Below are positions 1-8,114 of a DNA stretch of 64,000 nucleotides, in pieces; position 1 is the first letter of the stretch, and every line of letters starts with the position of its first letter. The translations under genes and the position numbers were made by a program. A model generated the notes under the pieces. It was not told the DNA's origin, made no database searches, and saw only the letters and a program-made list of their open reading frames with translations. Origin of the DNA: Deltaproteobacteria bacterium (GTDB taxonomy: Bacteria; Acidobacteriota; Thermoanaerobaculia; Multivoradales; JAHZIX01); the NCBI GenBank assembly GCA_022601195.1, contig JAHZIX010000045.1:248001-312000 (forward strand), given 5' to 3'.

Positions 1-1074
1 GGCAAAGGTGAAGAGTTCTGGCCATACCGAGGCTGGGGCTATGAGTCGATTTCCTTCTTTGGCCGACCGTGGTCCTTTTGGTACACGGTTCTGTACACCG
101 GTCTGATGACCGTGTTTGGAATTCAGGCCCTGAAGCGGTGGGGCCTCGATCGCCAGGATCGCTTTCAGATTTGGCGCTATACCAGCCTGGTTTCTTTTCA
201 GTGGATCTTCTTCTTCCTGCTACCGGAGTTCCTCTTCCAATGGGCGATTCGCTACCAATGGGTCGGAGAGGCTCTCGCTAACAACCCACAGTTCGCGGAC
301 CAGGCCTGGCGATCCTACGGACTGATCTACGCCTGGCCACTCTTTTTCTATACCTGGTTTTATGACCCCCACACGATCTGGGCCGTTTGGGGGGTCATCC
401 TGACCTTCGGCGTCATCCCTCTGTTCGTTCTTTTCCAGGGCAAGCGTTACTGCTCCTGGATCTGCGGCTGTGGCGGCCTGGCGGAAACCTTTGGAGATCG
501 CTGGAGACACCTGGCTCCGAAGGGACGCACGGCCATCCAGTGGGAGAAAATGGGTATTGGCATCCTTCTGTTCGCCACCGCAGCCACCCTGGTGGTTCTG
601 CTCAAAGATACGGTCGGGCTCATCCGGACAGCGGATTGGAGCGTCTATCTCTATCGGATTCTGGTGGACGTCTGGCTGGTGGGTATTTTGCCCGTCACCC
701 TTTACCCATTCCTAGGCGGAAAAGTGTGGTGTCGCTATTGGTGCCCGCTAGCCAAAATGATGCAGGTGATGTCTCAGGCGTACACCAAGCTTGGTTGGTC
801 TCGCTTTCATATTGTCGCCAACGACAAATGCATCGGCTGCAACGAGTGTTCCCGCAACTGCCAGGTGGGTATCGACGTGATGGACTATGCCCTCAAGCAG
901 GAAACTCTAGACAACGCCACCTCCTCTTGTATCGGTTGCGGGGTGTGCGTCAGCGTCTGCCCTATGGACACCCTGTCGTTTAGCAATTCAGCCGTCACCG
1001 TTAGCGGCTCCGCCGCCTTGCCGGTGATCCCGAACTCTTCCGAGGAGAGTGCCGAGCCCTCCCAGCTCCACTGA
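1..1074 (+). CDS. NosR/NapH-type membrane ferredoxin protein (5' truncated)
   Basis: The reading frame is open from the first base, so the N-terminus lies outside the window. About 357 residues are visible. Several hydrophobic segments alternate with two cysteine clusters that follow the NapH/NosR/CcoG pattern (RYCSWICGCGG and VWCRYWCPLAK). The C-terminal third carries two 4Fe-4S ferredoxin motifs, CIGCNECSRNC and CIGCGVCVSVCP. Proteins of this family are inner-membrane iron-sulfur proteins that pass electrons from quinol or flavin domains to periplasmic reductases, or act in oxidase assembly. The substrate partner cannot be told here because the upstream neighbours are missing. The last 74 bases overlap the convergent gene that follows. 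Family assignment is firm; the exact subfamily (NosR, NapH or CcoG-like) is open. Confidence 0.8.
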   Translation, partial: GKGEEFWPYRGWGYESISFFGRPWSFWYTVLYTGLMTVFGIQALKRWGLDRQDRFQIWRYTSLVSFQWIFFFLLPEFLFQWAIRYQWVGEALANNPQFADQAWRSYGLIYAWPLFFYTWFYDPHTIWAVWGVILTFGVIPLFVLFQGKRYCSWICGCGGLAETFGDRWRHLAPKGRTAIQWEKMGIGILLFATAATLVVLLKDTVGLIRTADWSVYLYRILVDVWLVGILPVTLYPFLGGKVWCRYWCPLAKMMQVMSQAYTKLGWSRFHIVANDKCIGCNECSRNCQVGIDVMDYALKQETLDNATSSCIGCGVCVSVCPMDTLSFSNSAVTVSGSAALPVIPNSSEESAEPSQLH

Positions 1075-1762
1075 CGCTTTTTGCCCCTGGGCGGCCGGAC
1101 TGCGGTACTCGCGCCACGAAGATCGTATGGCGGTTGCCCTTGCCACCGTGGGAGCGCGCCCGGTGGCTCTTGGCTTCGAAGCCACGCTTTTTCAGCAGCT
1201 TGACGAAGGCCGGCCCTGGGTAGGCCGACCACACCGCCAAAACGCCCCCGGGTCGAAGAGCGCGGCGGATACGTTCGAGGCCAGTCCGATCATAGAGTCG
1301 GCCGTTGGACTCCAGGCACCAAGCGGAAGGCCCGTTGTCGACATCCAAAAGAATAGAGTCGAAGGATCCCGGCTCCTCGAGCTGGTCCCAGACATCTCCT
1401 TGGGCAATGCTCACCCGGCGATCCTGAAGTGCTCCCCCCTGGAGATCCTTCAAGAAGGTCCGGTTCCACTCGATCACGGCATCGAATGCTTCTGAGACAA
1501 CGACGGTGGCCTGGGAAGGCAAAGTATCCAGCGCCGCCTTGAGGGTAAATCCCAACCCGAGGCCACCGATCAGCACCCGAGGTTGTTTGCTGGGAAGATC
1601 CTCACAACCGAGGTCCGCCAGCGCGCGCTCGGATCCCGGCGCGCGGGTAGCCATGAGCTCCTCGCCATCGAGGAAAATGAAAAAGCCACCGTCACGACGA
1701 TGCAAGGTCAATTTTTGCCCATCGTGGGTCTCGGCGCTGCCCAGAATTTCGAACGGTTTCAT
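1001..1762 (-). CDS. Spermidine-synthase-like methyltransferase-fold protein
   Basis: 253 residues. A Rossmann-type SAM-binding core is visible, with glycine loop VLIGGLGLGFTLKAAL near residue 60, acidic strand end VVVSEAF, and DSILLDVDNGPSAW near residue 135. This pattern is typical of spermidine-synthase-like proteins found in many bacteria, which are often not true aminopropyltransferases. The C-terminal 40 residues are basic and low-complexity (GRPGAKSVSGAGRARHS...) and run into the end of the convergent ferredoxin gene, so the natural stop is inside that gene's coding strand. ATG at 1762 is preceded by a strong AGGGAGGGG ribosome site. Substrate unknown. Confidence 0.75.
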   Translation of the reverse strand: MKPFEILGSAETHDGQKLTLHRRDGGFFIFLDGEELMATRAPGSERALADLGCEDLPSKQPRVLIGGLGLGFTLKAALDTLPSQATVVVSEAFDAVIEWNRTFLKDLQGGALQDRRVSIAQGDVWDQLEEPGSFDSILLDVDNGPSAWCLESNGRLYDRTGLERIRRALRPGGVLAVWSAYPGPAFVKLLKKRGFEAKSHRARSHGGKGNRHTIFVARVPQSGRPGAKSVSGAGRARHSPRKSSGSPARRRSR

Positions 1763-2061
1763 TGGACGGTCCCCTCCCTAGGGCGCCGACTCTAGCAGCC
1801 GACTGAGAAAGCTGCTCGCGGCCATCCTTGGCAAGAGGCTCTTCCCTTCTAGCCGTCCGACCCCCACGGCCTACTGAGCTACGGGCCGCTGGCTTGCTGA
1901 ATGCTCGGCGATTGGCTGCTGGGTTGCCGTTGCCAAGCCCAGCGCATCCAACATGGAGGGAAGACCCTTCTGATATCGTTTTGACAACAAGCTCACCAAG
2001 ACTCGGCCCAGTGCAGGGCCTACCTTTCGAAGCTCTCTCGCTTCGTGAATGGAGATGAAGG

Positions 2062-3258
2062 ATGCCGGTCACGGAAATCACACACCAATCCTGGGGAAGC
2101 CGTATCGGTGGGTCTATCAAGGGAATTCTGGTCGGGCTCATGATGGTGGCTGGCGCCGGCTGGCTGCTGTTCTGGAACGAGGGTCGGGCAGTGAAGCGCT
2201 ATAAAGCCCTGAAAGAGGGAGCGGGGTCGGTGATCTCTGTTCCCGCCAACAGTGTGGCACCCGGTAACGAAGGCCGGCTGGTTCACCTCTCTGGCAGAAC
2301 CGAAACCGCCAACATATTGACCGACCGGGATTTTGGTGTTTCCGCCGAGGGCATACATCTCAAGCGTCAGGTCGAGATGTACCAATGGGTAGAGCGCACC
2401 GAGAAAAGCACCAAGAAAAAGCTAGGCGGGGGAACCGAGACGAAAACAACCTACTCTTATGACCAGGATTGGGCCGACCGGGTGATCGATTCCTCGAATT
2501 TCAAAGACCCTTCAGGCCATCGCAATCCGGACTCCATGCCCTACTCCTCGAGGACGGAGTCGGCGGACCTGGTGACCGTGGGCGCTTTTCGCCTTTCTCC
2601 GGGCCTCATTTCTCGCCTGAGCAGCTGGCAGGCGCTTCCCATGAAGTCTACGGGCCTGCTGCCACCAGCCCTTCAGGAACGAAGCAACCTCCGTGACGGA
2701 ATCCTCTATCTAGGCAGCTCTTCCAGCTCTCCTCAGGTGGGCGACGTTCGCATCTCTTTCGCTGTCGTTCCCCTGACCGACGTGAGCTTGGCAGCGCAGC
2801 AGGTCGGGAATTCTTTGGCTCCCTATCAAACTCGAACAGGCTCGGTGGAGTTGCTTCAGACGGGAACCGTATCGGCAGCGGATATGTTCCAGAAAGCCCA
2901 AGAGGCCAACAAGACTCTGACTCGCATTTTGCGCATAGCTGGCTTCTTGATCATGGTGGTCGGCTTTCGCACCATTTTCAAACCTCTGTCGGTGCTCGCG
3001 GATGTCCTGCCCGCCTTGGGCAATCTGGCCGAGAAAGGTCTTGGAGCTTTCGCCTTCGCTCTCGCGGCGCTGATCTCCCTAGTGATTATCGCTGTCGCCT
3101 GGCTGGTCTACCGTCCCCTGCTGGCCTTTGCCATTCTTTGCCTTGCGGCCGCAGCTGCGGTGGCAGTGCTGCGCATGGTGAAAAAGGCTCGTCTGCGGGC
3201 GGAAGCATCCCCCCCACCACCACCACCTCCTCTGCCACCGATTCCTACGGCCAGCTAG
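2062..3258 (+). CDS. TMEM43-like membrane protein
   Basis: 398 residues. A first membrane segment (ILVGLMMVAGAGWLLFWNEG, about residues 21-40) is followed by a long extracytoplasmic region and three or four C-terminal membrane helices between about residues 290 and 375. It ends in a proline-rich tail. The N-terminal WNEGRAVKR followed by 'LVHLSGRTET' is characteristic of the TMEM43/LUMA family (Pfam TMEM43), whose bacterial role is unknown. The ATG follows GGAGATGAAGG closely. The preceding 299 bases contain no convincing gene; a TTGACA at 1981 lacks a good -10 partner. The gene stands alone, with a hairpin after it. Confidence 0.75.
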   Translation: MPVTEITHQSWGSRIGGSIKGILVGLMMVAGAGWLLFWNEGRAVKRYKALKEGAGSVISVPANSVAPGNEGRLVHLSGRTETANILTDRDFGVSAEGIHLKRQVEMYQWVERTEKSTKKKLGGGTETKTTYSYDQDWADRVIDSSNFKDPSGHRNPDSMPYSSRTESADLVTVGAFRLSPGLISRLSSWQALPMKSTGLLPPALQERSNLRDGILYLGSSSSSPQVGDVRISFAVVPLTDVSLAAQQVGNSLAPYQTRTGSVELLQTGTVSAADMFQKAQEANKTLTRILRIAGFLIMVVGFRTIFKPLSVLADVLPALGNLAEKGLGAFAFALAALISLVIIAVAWLVYRPLLAFAILCLAAAAAVAVLRMVKKARLRAEASPPPPPPPLPPIPTAS

Positions 3259-3296
3259 CCGAGCCCGGTTGGCACCTAAAGGAACCGCTGCTCGGC
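3258..3296 (+). terminator. Hairpin after the TMEM43-like gene
   Basis: GCCGAGC at 3258-3264 pairs perfectly with GCTCGGC at 3290-3296, and GGTT/AACC can extend the stem inside. It begins at the last base of the stop codon. There is no T-run after it, so factor-independent termination is not certain. Confidence 0.4.
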
Positions 3297-3382
3297 AGAT
3301 TCCATCTGCCCAGGGGAGACCAACCGGGAGACCGCCCAGGGGAGCCGCAGGGTGTCGCCCCCTCGAAGCGAGGGCTGCCCGG

Positions 3383-4462
3383 CTATTTTTCCCGTCGAAC
3401 GTAGAAGGAAAACTCTTCCAGAGGGAGGCTCTCACCGTCTTGCTGACCCGATAGGCGGAAGACGTACATCCCAGGAGGCAACAGGGAAGAAGGCAGGGTG
3501 AAAATCACCTCTGAAGCTCCTTGCCTGTGGAGTTGGTCGTGGGTCCAAACCAACTCAGCCCCAGAGCTGCGCTCCAGCTCTACCCCATAGGACGAGAAGA
3601 GCGTGGGGTTCCAAGTCTCCAAGACGATGGTTAGCCACTGCGCTTGAGGGCTCAGAAGAATCTCCCGACCACCGCCCCGAAGGGCATCGGTGGCCGGTTG
3701 AAACCACTCGAGTTGGGGATTCACCATGGGAGCAGGGTTCTGCCTTTGCGCCCCCTGGGTCGCCCGGGTGCCGAGTTCGCTTTGGCTCAGAAAGAGAGTC
3801 ACCGTGGCCGTGGCCAGGACCGCCGCCGCCATCTGCCAGCCATGGAACTTCCCCTTTCCAGACTTAGAGGGAAACTCCGATTGCGCGACCGGCAACGAGG
3901 CCGCATTTCCCCTGGATAGCGACTCGGCGCCCGCGGCAACCCCACGCGGCGCTTCAAGGGAGGTCCAACTGCCCTTCGCTGCCTCCAGGGCTGGCTGGAG
4001 CACATCTGAATGCCAGTCGCGATATTCCGTCTCCTGATCAATCTCTCGTTCCAAGACCGATCCCTCGAGCTCTCCCGATTCAATTTCCCGGCGTCTGCCT
4101 TGGGCCCGCTCCAATACCTCCGTCGGCACGACTCCGGTGCGCAGCTCCGGGAGTAAACAACTCTGAGGAATCACCGCCGAGACACCACAGCGGAGGGTCA
4201 CCGGCCCGGCCCACCCCTCAGAATCCAGGGCCACATCTGCGCTTCCGGCAGAGGGGTTGAGATCCGCTGCAATCGCCTTCCAGTTTCCTGGGTCGGCTCC
4301 TTCTAAAATCAACCACTCCAAAGGAGCGTCGGCGGTAGCCTCCAACAGAAATAGGTCTCCCGGGCGGGGTTCGTCCCCTTGGCGACCGACAAGAAATCGC
4401 AAAGCATCGCCGTAACCAGAGACCGCACCTTCCGCAACCAATCGAAGCCGTTCCTCGGTCAC
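3383..4462 (-). CDS. Single-pass membrane protein, possible anti-sigma-like partner of the CHAT locus
   Basis: 359 residues, unknown family. About 210 soluble N-terminal residues precede one membrane helix (WQMAAAVLATATVTLFLS, about residues 218-235). The outer C-terminal part (about residues 270-355) looks like a beta-sandwich ending 'LPPGMYVFRLSG...LEEFSFYVRR'. No catalytic motif is seen. The GTG start overlaps the stop of the preceding gene (GTGA) and has a GAGGAGG site inside that gene, so the pair is translationally coupled. A cytoplasmic domain, one helix and an outer domain beside a sigma-like gene resemble an anti-sigma factor, but this is inference. I have the impression that similar proteins sit near CHAT genes in Acidobacteriota; this needs a search. 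Confidence 0.55.
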   Translation of the reverse strand: MTEERLRLVAEGAVSGYGDALRFLVGRQGDEPRPGDLFLLEATADAPLEWLILEGADPGNWKAIAADLNPSAGSADVALDSEGWAGPVTLRCGVSAVIPQSCLLPELRTGVVPTEVLERAQGRRREIESGELEGSVLEREIDQETEYRDWHSDVLQPALEAAKGSWTSLEAPRGVAAGAESLSRGNAASLPVAQSEFPSKSGKGKFHGWQMAAAVLATATVTLFLSQSELGTRATQGAQRQNPAPMVNPQLEWFQPATDALRGGGREILLSPQAQWLTIVLETWNPTLFSSYGVELERSSGAELVWTHDQLHRQGASEVIFTLPSSLLPPGMYVFRLSGQQDGESLPLEEFSFYVRREK

Positions 4463-5715
4463 CTCGACCTCCTCGCGCCTTGGCGCCGCTTCACCAACGA
4501 GAGGGGTCGTGGCTCCCGGCAGCTCTCGAGGATTCTGCCTAGCTGGCCATAGAGCTCTGGCAGGAGGTACCGAGGAATACCCAGCCTTGCCGCAGTTCTT
4601 CGGCGAGAGGGAATCGCCACAATTCCAGGGTCAGCGCTGCTGGTACGGAGGAAATCCCACAGCTTGAGCAAGTAGTCTCGTTGGCGGACGGTCCCCGGGG
4701 CTGACTCGACGGCCTCGGTCACCCTCCCCGCTAGAGCCCGAAAACTCTCCTCGTCTTCGAAAGAAAGCTGCGGAAAGGCGAGGGCTGAACTCAGAAGGCG
4801 AGGTTGCGGCCCTTCCCGCTGGGAACCTGTCGCCTCATCTTGTTCGTGAGCCCAAACAGCGTTCCATCGGACCCGCACAGCGGCTTTCAGAGCGTCGACC
4901 AACACCTTGAAAGGAAAAGCGCCGTACTCTCGGCCATCCAGACTACCGAAGAAGTCTGCGAGCTGCTCCTCGATGTCTCGGCGCTGCCGCCCTCGGGCCA
5001 GAACGAAGTCTGGCATGAGGGAATCCACCCAGCTCTGGCAGCGGTCCTGAAAACAGCCAGAGGTCGCTACCAGAATCTCACCCCTTTTCTCACCTCCCGT
5101 GGGCTCCAAAAGGGTCGCGTTCTCAATTCTGGAGCTCCCCCCGGCGATGTGGAGTGCGCCGGTATCCGCAGCCCTACGAACTGCCGCTCGGGCGATGTCA
5201 AAGACTCGAAAGCCCAGAGGATCGCAGCGTTTCTGACGCTCGTAGAGGAAATGCCGAATATTGAGAATCACCAGACCATCGATATTGGATTTCACTTTCA
5301 AATGTTGGTGTAGGGCGCGGAGCCTCTGCATGAGGAAGGTGTAGCACTCCACAGCAAGCTCTTCTAGCGCCTCTCCGCCCCAGGTTTCCGCCGCTTCGAT
5401 TCCGACAAAGCGAGGCGGACTTTCCCAGAGACCTCGGCGGTGGAGCTCCCTCCTCAAAGCCCCCTGTAGAGCTCCCCAAAATTCTTCCCAAGCAGGCCCG
5501 GAAGTGGCATCCAAGCGATCTCCCAGCTGGCGGAAATAGGCCGTCAGCTCTCCCCCTTCCGGGGGTCGAGAAGGTACCCCAGCGCTTCGGGACCTAACGC
5601 TTCTAGCGCTACTTCGGAAAAACGCTTTGCTCAAGAGATCTCCCGTATCGATTGAAAGGACTCCCATAAACCGTAAAGCCAACGGGGCCAAACCGCAAGG
5701 AAAGAAGCCCCTCAT
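4459..5715 (-). CDS. Sigma-factor-like regulatory protein of the CHAT locus
   Basis: 418 residues from the chosen ATG. GTG at 5724 is in frame, but its distance to GGAGG is too short; ATG at 5715 lies 10 bases after that site. A central block (about residues 115-165: ELAVECYTFLMQRLRALHQH followed by NIRHFLYERQKRCDPLGFRV) resembles sigma-70 region 2, and the C-terminus (RRRTAARLGIPRYLLPELYGQL) could be a helix-turn-helix. I do not recognise a named family, so a transcription role is inference. The gene is translationally coupled to the membrane protein downstream and divergent from the first secreted Cys-rich gene. Regulation of the neighbouring CHAT and secreted genes is the simplest guess. 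Confidence 0.5.
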   Translation of the reverse strand: MRGFFPCGLAPLALRFMGVLSIDTGDLLSKAFFRSSARSVRSRSAGVPSRPPEGGELTAYFRQLGDRLDATSGPAWEEFWGALQGALRRELHRRGLWESPPRFVGIEAAETWGGEALEELAVECYTFLMQRLRALHQHLKVKSNIDGLVILNIRHFLYERQKRCDPLGFRVFDIARAAVRRAADTGALHIAGGSSRIENATLLEPTGGEKRGEILVATSGCFQDRCQSWVDSLMPDFVLARGRQRRDIEEQLADFFGSLDGREYGAFPFKVLVDALKAAVRVRWNAVWAHEQDEATGSQREGPQPRLLSSALAFPQLSFEDEESFRALAGRVTEAVESAPGTVRQRDYLLKLWDFLRTSSADPGIVAIPSRRRTAARLGIPRYLLPELYGQLGRILESCREPRPLSLVKRRQGARRSR

Positions 5716-5742
5716 TGGATCCACTTCCTCCTTCCCGCGACC

Positions 5743-5927
5743 AAATCGGCCACTTTGAAAAATGCCCCGTTACTTGAAGGACTGATGGCTCGGTTCCGAA
5801 AGCTACTTTTCAATGCAGACGCCGCGGTGCCTCTCCTGAGTCGCCGCCATGTCTATGGATTGCTTTACCGAGGGGCAACGTGCCTTGCCGAGCCATTGAC
5901 TTACTTTGTTGCTTGGAGGACGCTTTC
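5743..5927 (+). repeat. Upstream region of Cys-rich gene, copy 1 of a direct duplication
   Basis: This stretch and 7122-7306 are diverged copies at a constant offset of 1379 bases. Shared blocks include GGCCACTTTGAAAAA, CGCCGTTACTTGAA-like text, TGCTTTACCGAGGGGC and TTGGAGGACG before the ATG. Because the whole upstream segment is conserved, it probably holds the promoter of the secreted gene. No clear -35/-10 pair was identified. Confidence 0.8.
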
Positions 5928-6329
5928 ATGAAAAAGAACTACCTAGTGAAATCGGCTGTGGCGCTTTGCTTTCTAGCCAGCTTCTTTCTGCTCGGTACGG
6001 CTGCCGAGGCCAGAGACACGGAGCCGGATAGAGATAACTGTTGGTACGCCGGAATCACCGTGTACTGTCACAGCTATTGGAGCACCCAATGCTCCGATGG
6101 CACCTTCGATGAAAGCTGCCGCCACTTGGTCCTAGGACCCTCAAATGGTTGGGGCCGCGGCGGAGGAGCTACGGCGGCGAGCTGTCAGACCGCTCTGCAT
6201 TCGTTGCTGGTAGATGCAGCCTGGGCTGGCTGCCGAGTTCAGGAGGGAAGCCCTAGCTGTCGGCACGAGAACGGCGACTGTCGAGGTGGAGACAATCCCG
6301 ATGATGGAGACCCCGACGACGAAGGCTGA
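5928..6329 (+). CDS. Small secreted eight-cysteine protein, copy 1
   Basis: 133 residues. A signal peptide is clear (MKKNYLVKSAVALCFLASFF, cleavage after AEA). The mature part has eight cysteines, all conserved in copy 2, consistent with four disulfides in an exported protein. The tail is acidic and glycine-rich. An in-frame start at 5880 was rejected because GGAGG at 5915-5919 serves the ATG at 5928. No known family is recognised. It sits between a sigma-like gene and a CHAT-domain remnant and is followed by a hairpin/T-run. Duplication next to a protease-like CHAT gene suggests a functional link (substrate, inhibitor or co-regulated effector), but nothing in the sequence says which. Confidence 0.75.
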   Translation: MKKNYLVKSAVALCFLASFFLLGTAAEARDTEPDRDNCWYAGITVYCHSYWSTQCSDGTFDESCRHLVLGPSNGWGRGGGATAASCQTALHSLLVDAAWAGCRVQEGSPSCRHENGDCRGGDNPDDGDPDDEG

Positions 6330-6360
6330 GCTAGCCTTCGCCTCCGCCCCCGGGGTCCGT

Positions 6361-6405
6361 TCACGACCACTCTCTCGTGACCTGGCCTCGGGGGGCCTTT
6401 TCTTT
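6361..6405 (+). terminator. Terminator after Cys-rich copy 1
   Basis: Two stems: TCACGA (6361-6366) with TCGTGA (6375-6380), then GGCC (6384-6387) with GGCC (6394-6397), followed by TTTTCTTT. The first stem is preserved with paired changes after copy 2, which supports a real RNA structure. Confidence 0.65.
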
Positions 6406-6407
6406 CC

Positions 6408-7103
6408 CTAGGGGACCAACCTCTCACCACCCCCATCTCCGCTGAGCTGGAAGGCCCCCCAATTGAACGGCGCGACAAATCCCTCTCCCCCTTTTCCCCG
6501 TAACAACTCCAATTGCGCAGCCCTTAGGGCTTCGTTCTTGGGCCAGCCCGAGCGGAGATGTTGGTAGAAGCGAGCCATGAGCTCTTCGGTAGATTCGTCT
6601 GCCACCGGCCAGAGAGAGGCGAGGACGGAACGGGCGCCGGCAAAATGAAAGGCGCGATTCAGGCTGATGAGACCTTCCCCTGGAACCTCCCTTCCCAATC
6701 CGCTCTCGCAGGCAGACAGGACGACGATCTCCGCCTGCACACGGACTTTCTCGAAGATTTCCCAAACTTGAAGCAAGCCGTTAGCTCTCCCTTGCTCCCG
6801 CTCCCGCAGAATCGAGAGCACCAGCGCCGAGTCGAGAGGGAATTGCTCATCCAGCCTCACATGGGTGGCGAAATGGAGAACCCCTACGCGGGACGGCAAC
6901 GCCAGCACACGGTCTTCGGTGACTTGGTCGCCAACAAAAGCGCGGCTGCCGGGAAAGAGGGAGGCGATGTGCTCCACTTCTCGGCGAGCTCCCGGCAACT
7001 CTTCCAGATCGAGGCCCGGCTCACCCCGCTGACTTGCTCCTCGACCTTCCGAATTTTCAGAGTCCCTCGAGTCCAGAGACCCGGGAGCACCGAAGGCAAC
7101 CAA
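6408..7103 (-). pseudogene. Truncated CHAT-domain fragment
   Basis: 231 residues that align nearly end to end with the C-terminal 240 residues of the full CHAT protein at 8133-11402. Both active-site blocks are kept (LHFATHVRLDE and VVLSACESGLG), as is the tail (FQLSGDGG). Homology breaks at VAFGAP, and the sequence then passes directly into a copy of the Cys-rich gene's upstream region (from about 7118). It therefore lacks the PDZ and TPR parts, a signal peptide and an obvious ribosome site. The frame is intact, so a small free CHAT peptidase could still be made, but a duplication remnant is more likely. Confidence 0.75.
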
Positions 7104-7121
7104 GGCCGAATCGCCGCGGAC

Positions 7122-7306
7122 AAACCGGCCACTTTGAAAAAGGCGCCGTTACTTGAACCATTGATGGCTCGATTCCGAAAGCTACCCTTCACTGCAGCCA
7201 TCGGGGCACCTCTCCAGAGTCGCTGCTATGTCTATTAACTGCTTTACCGAGGGGCGACGTGCCCTTCCGATCCATTGACTTGATTTATTGTTTGGAGGAC
7301 GTTTTG
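7122..7306 (+). repeat. Upstream region of Cys-rich gene, copy 2 of a direct duplication
   Basis: Homologous to 5743-5927 at an offset of 1379 bases with no net indel up to the start codon. It is joined on its left to the 5' end of the CHAT fragment, where copy 1 is joined to the sigma-like gene, so the duplication junction lies near 7104-7121. Confidence 0.8.
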
Positions 7307-7693
7307 ATGAAAAAGAACTACCTAGTGAAATCCGCTGTGGCGCTTTGCTTGCTAGCCAGCTTCGCCTTGTTCGGTGCGAACGCCGAAGCCAGAGACACGG
7401 AGCCGGATACAGAGAACTGCTTTTACGCATATCTCACTGCGTACTGCAACAGCCACTGGAGCACTCGATGCCCTGACGGCACTTACGATGAAAGCTGCCG
7501 CCATTGGGTCCTGGGACCCTCAACCGGTTGGGCCAGCGACGGCGGTGCAAATATGCAGAGCTGCAGTGAAGCTCTGCATGCATTGACAATTCAGGCAGCC
7601 TATGCCGGTTGCACCTATCAAAACCCCAGGTGCCGACAGGAAAACGCCAACTGTGATGGCGAAGACTTTCCCGATGGTCAGAACCCCGGCTAA
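7307..7693 (+). CDS. Small secreted eight-cysteine protein, copy 2
   Basis: 128 residues. The signal peptide (MKKNYLVKSAVALCLLASFA, cleavage after AEA) is almost identical to copy 1. The mature part keeps all eight cysteines and blocks such as DTEPD, DESCRHWVLGPS and the SC-ALH motif. Many other residues differ, so this is an old duplicate that has kept its reading frame and disulfide pattern, which suggests it is still selected. GGAGG sits 8-9 bases before the ATG. The gene is followed by a hairpin that matches the one after copy 1 with compensating base changes. Function unknown. Confidence 0.75.
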   Translation: MKKNYLVKSAVALCLLASFALFGANAEARDTEPDTENCFYAYLTAYCNSHWSTRCPDGTYDESCRHWVLGPSTGWASDGGANMQSCSEALHALTIQAAYAGCTYQNPRCRQENANCDGEDFPDGQNPG

Positions 7694-7732
7694 GGAGACT
7701 GAGGAAACCCTTACCTCCTCCCTCGGAGTCAG

Positions 7733-7776
7733 GTCGCGGCCACTCTCTTGCGACTTGGCCTCGGGGGGGCTCTTCT
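7733..7776 (+). terminator. Terminator-like hairpin after Cys-rich copy 2
   Basis: GTCGC (7733-7737) pairs with GCGAC (7750-7754), followed by a weaker GCC/GGC stem and CTCTTCTTT. It is the counterpart of the structure at 6361-6405, with both arms changed together. Confidence 0.55.
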
Positions 7777-7805
7777 TTCCCGACTGAGTTTTCTTCCCAC
7801 TTCCC

Positions 7806-7842
7806 ACTACCCCTCCATCTCCGCTGCGCTGAAAAGCCGCCA
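7806..7842 (-). pseudogene. Remnant of the CHAT gene 3' end
   Basis: Read on the minus strand, this encodes AAFQRSGDGG, matching the last residues of the full CHAT protein (AAFQLSGDAG). It ends at GCCGCCA (7836-7842), a heptamer shared with the Cys-rich coding sequence, where the text changes to the third Cys-rich copy. This looks like a microhomology deletion or duplication junction. Confidence 0.65.
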
Positions 7843-8032
7843 TCAGGCCCTTGGCCCTTCCGTCGGCTGAAATGTGGGAGACGGATCCACCAGCAGCAGT
7901 TGCAACGACGCTCTCCACGCTTTGCAGGTCCAAGCAGGCTGTCAGGTTCAGCCGGGCAGCGCCCATTGCTACTAAGCCAATAACGACTGCCCCGATGCCC
8001 CAGAGCCGGGCCCGGACGACGAAGACCCATGA
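7836..8032 (+). pseudogene. Third, dead copy of the Cys-rich secreted protein
   Basis: The frame from 7850 reads LGPSVG, TGA, then SSSCNDALHAL, QAGCQVQPGSAHCY, TAA, then ANNDC...PDDEDP and a final TGA at 8030-8032. This matches the second half of copy 2 (LGPSTGW, QSCSEALHAL, AGCTYQNPRC, ENANC). The first TGA (7868-7870) replaces a tryptophan codon and TAA (7973-7975) lies where arginine or glutamine is expected. Signal peptide and N-terminal half are absent. Four of the eight cysteines remain. It lies convergent to the full CHAT gene, which is probably the ancestral arrangement. Confidence 0.75.
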
Positions 8033-8052
8033 GTTACCAGGGCTAAGAGCCT

Positions 8053-8067
8053 TTTCGCGGCCCCATC
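8053..8067. repeat. 15-bp direct repeat flanking the CHAT gene, left copy
   Basis: TTTCGCGGCCCCATC occurs here and again at 11442-11456, bracketing the full CHAT gene. It may be a duplication scar or a shared regulatory site; no transposase is present. Confidence 0.6.
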
Positions 8068-8114
8068 TCGGAGCGCAAAACGGAGACTACTCTTCGTTGC
8101 CCCGCTCCGAGATG
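8064..8114. terminator. Perfect 12-bp inverted repeat between Cys-rich remnant and CHAT gene
   Basis: CATCTCGGAGCG (8064-8075) pairs perfectly with CGCTCCGAGATG (8103-8114), and GCAA..CG/CGTTGC inside can extend it. It lies just after the CHAT stop on the minus strand and after the third Cys-rich copy on the plus strand, so it may terminate both. T-runs are short. Confidence 0.55.

Noticed and set aside
7850-8032. Third Cys-rich copy as a second selenoprotein (TGA at 7868)
   Set aside because: TGA aligns with tryptophan, a further TAA follows, and the N-terminal half is missing, so it is a pseudogene.
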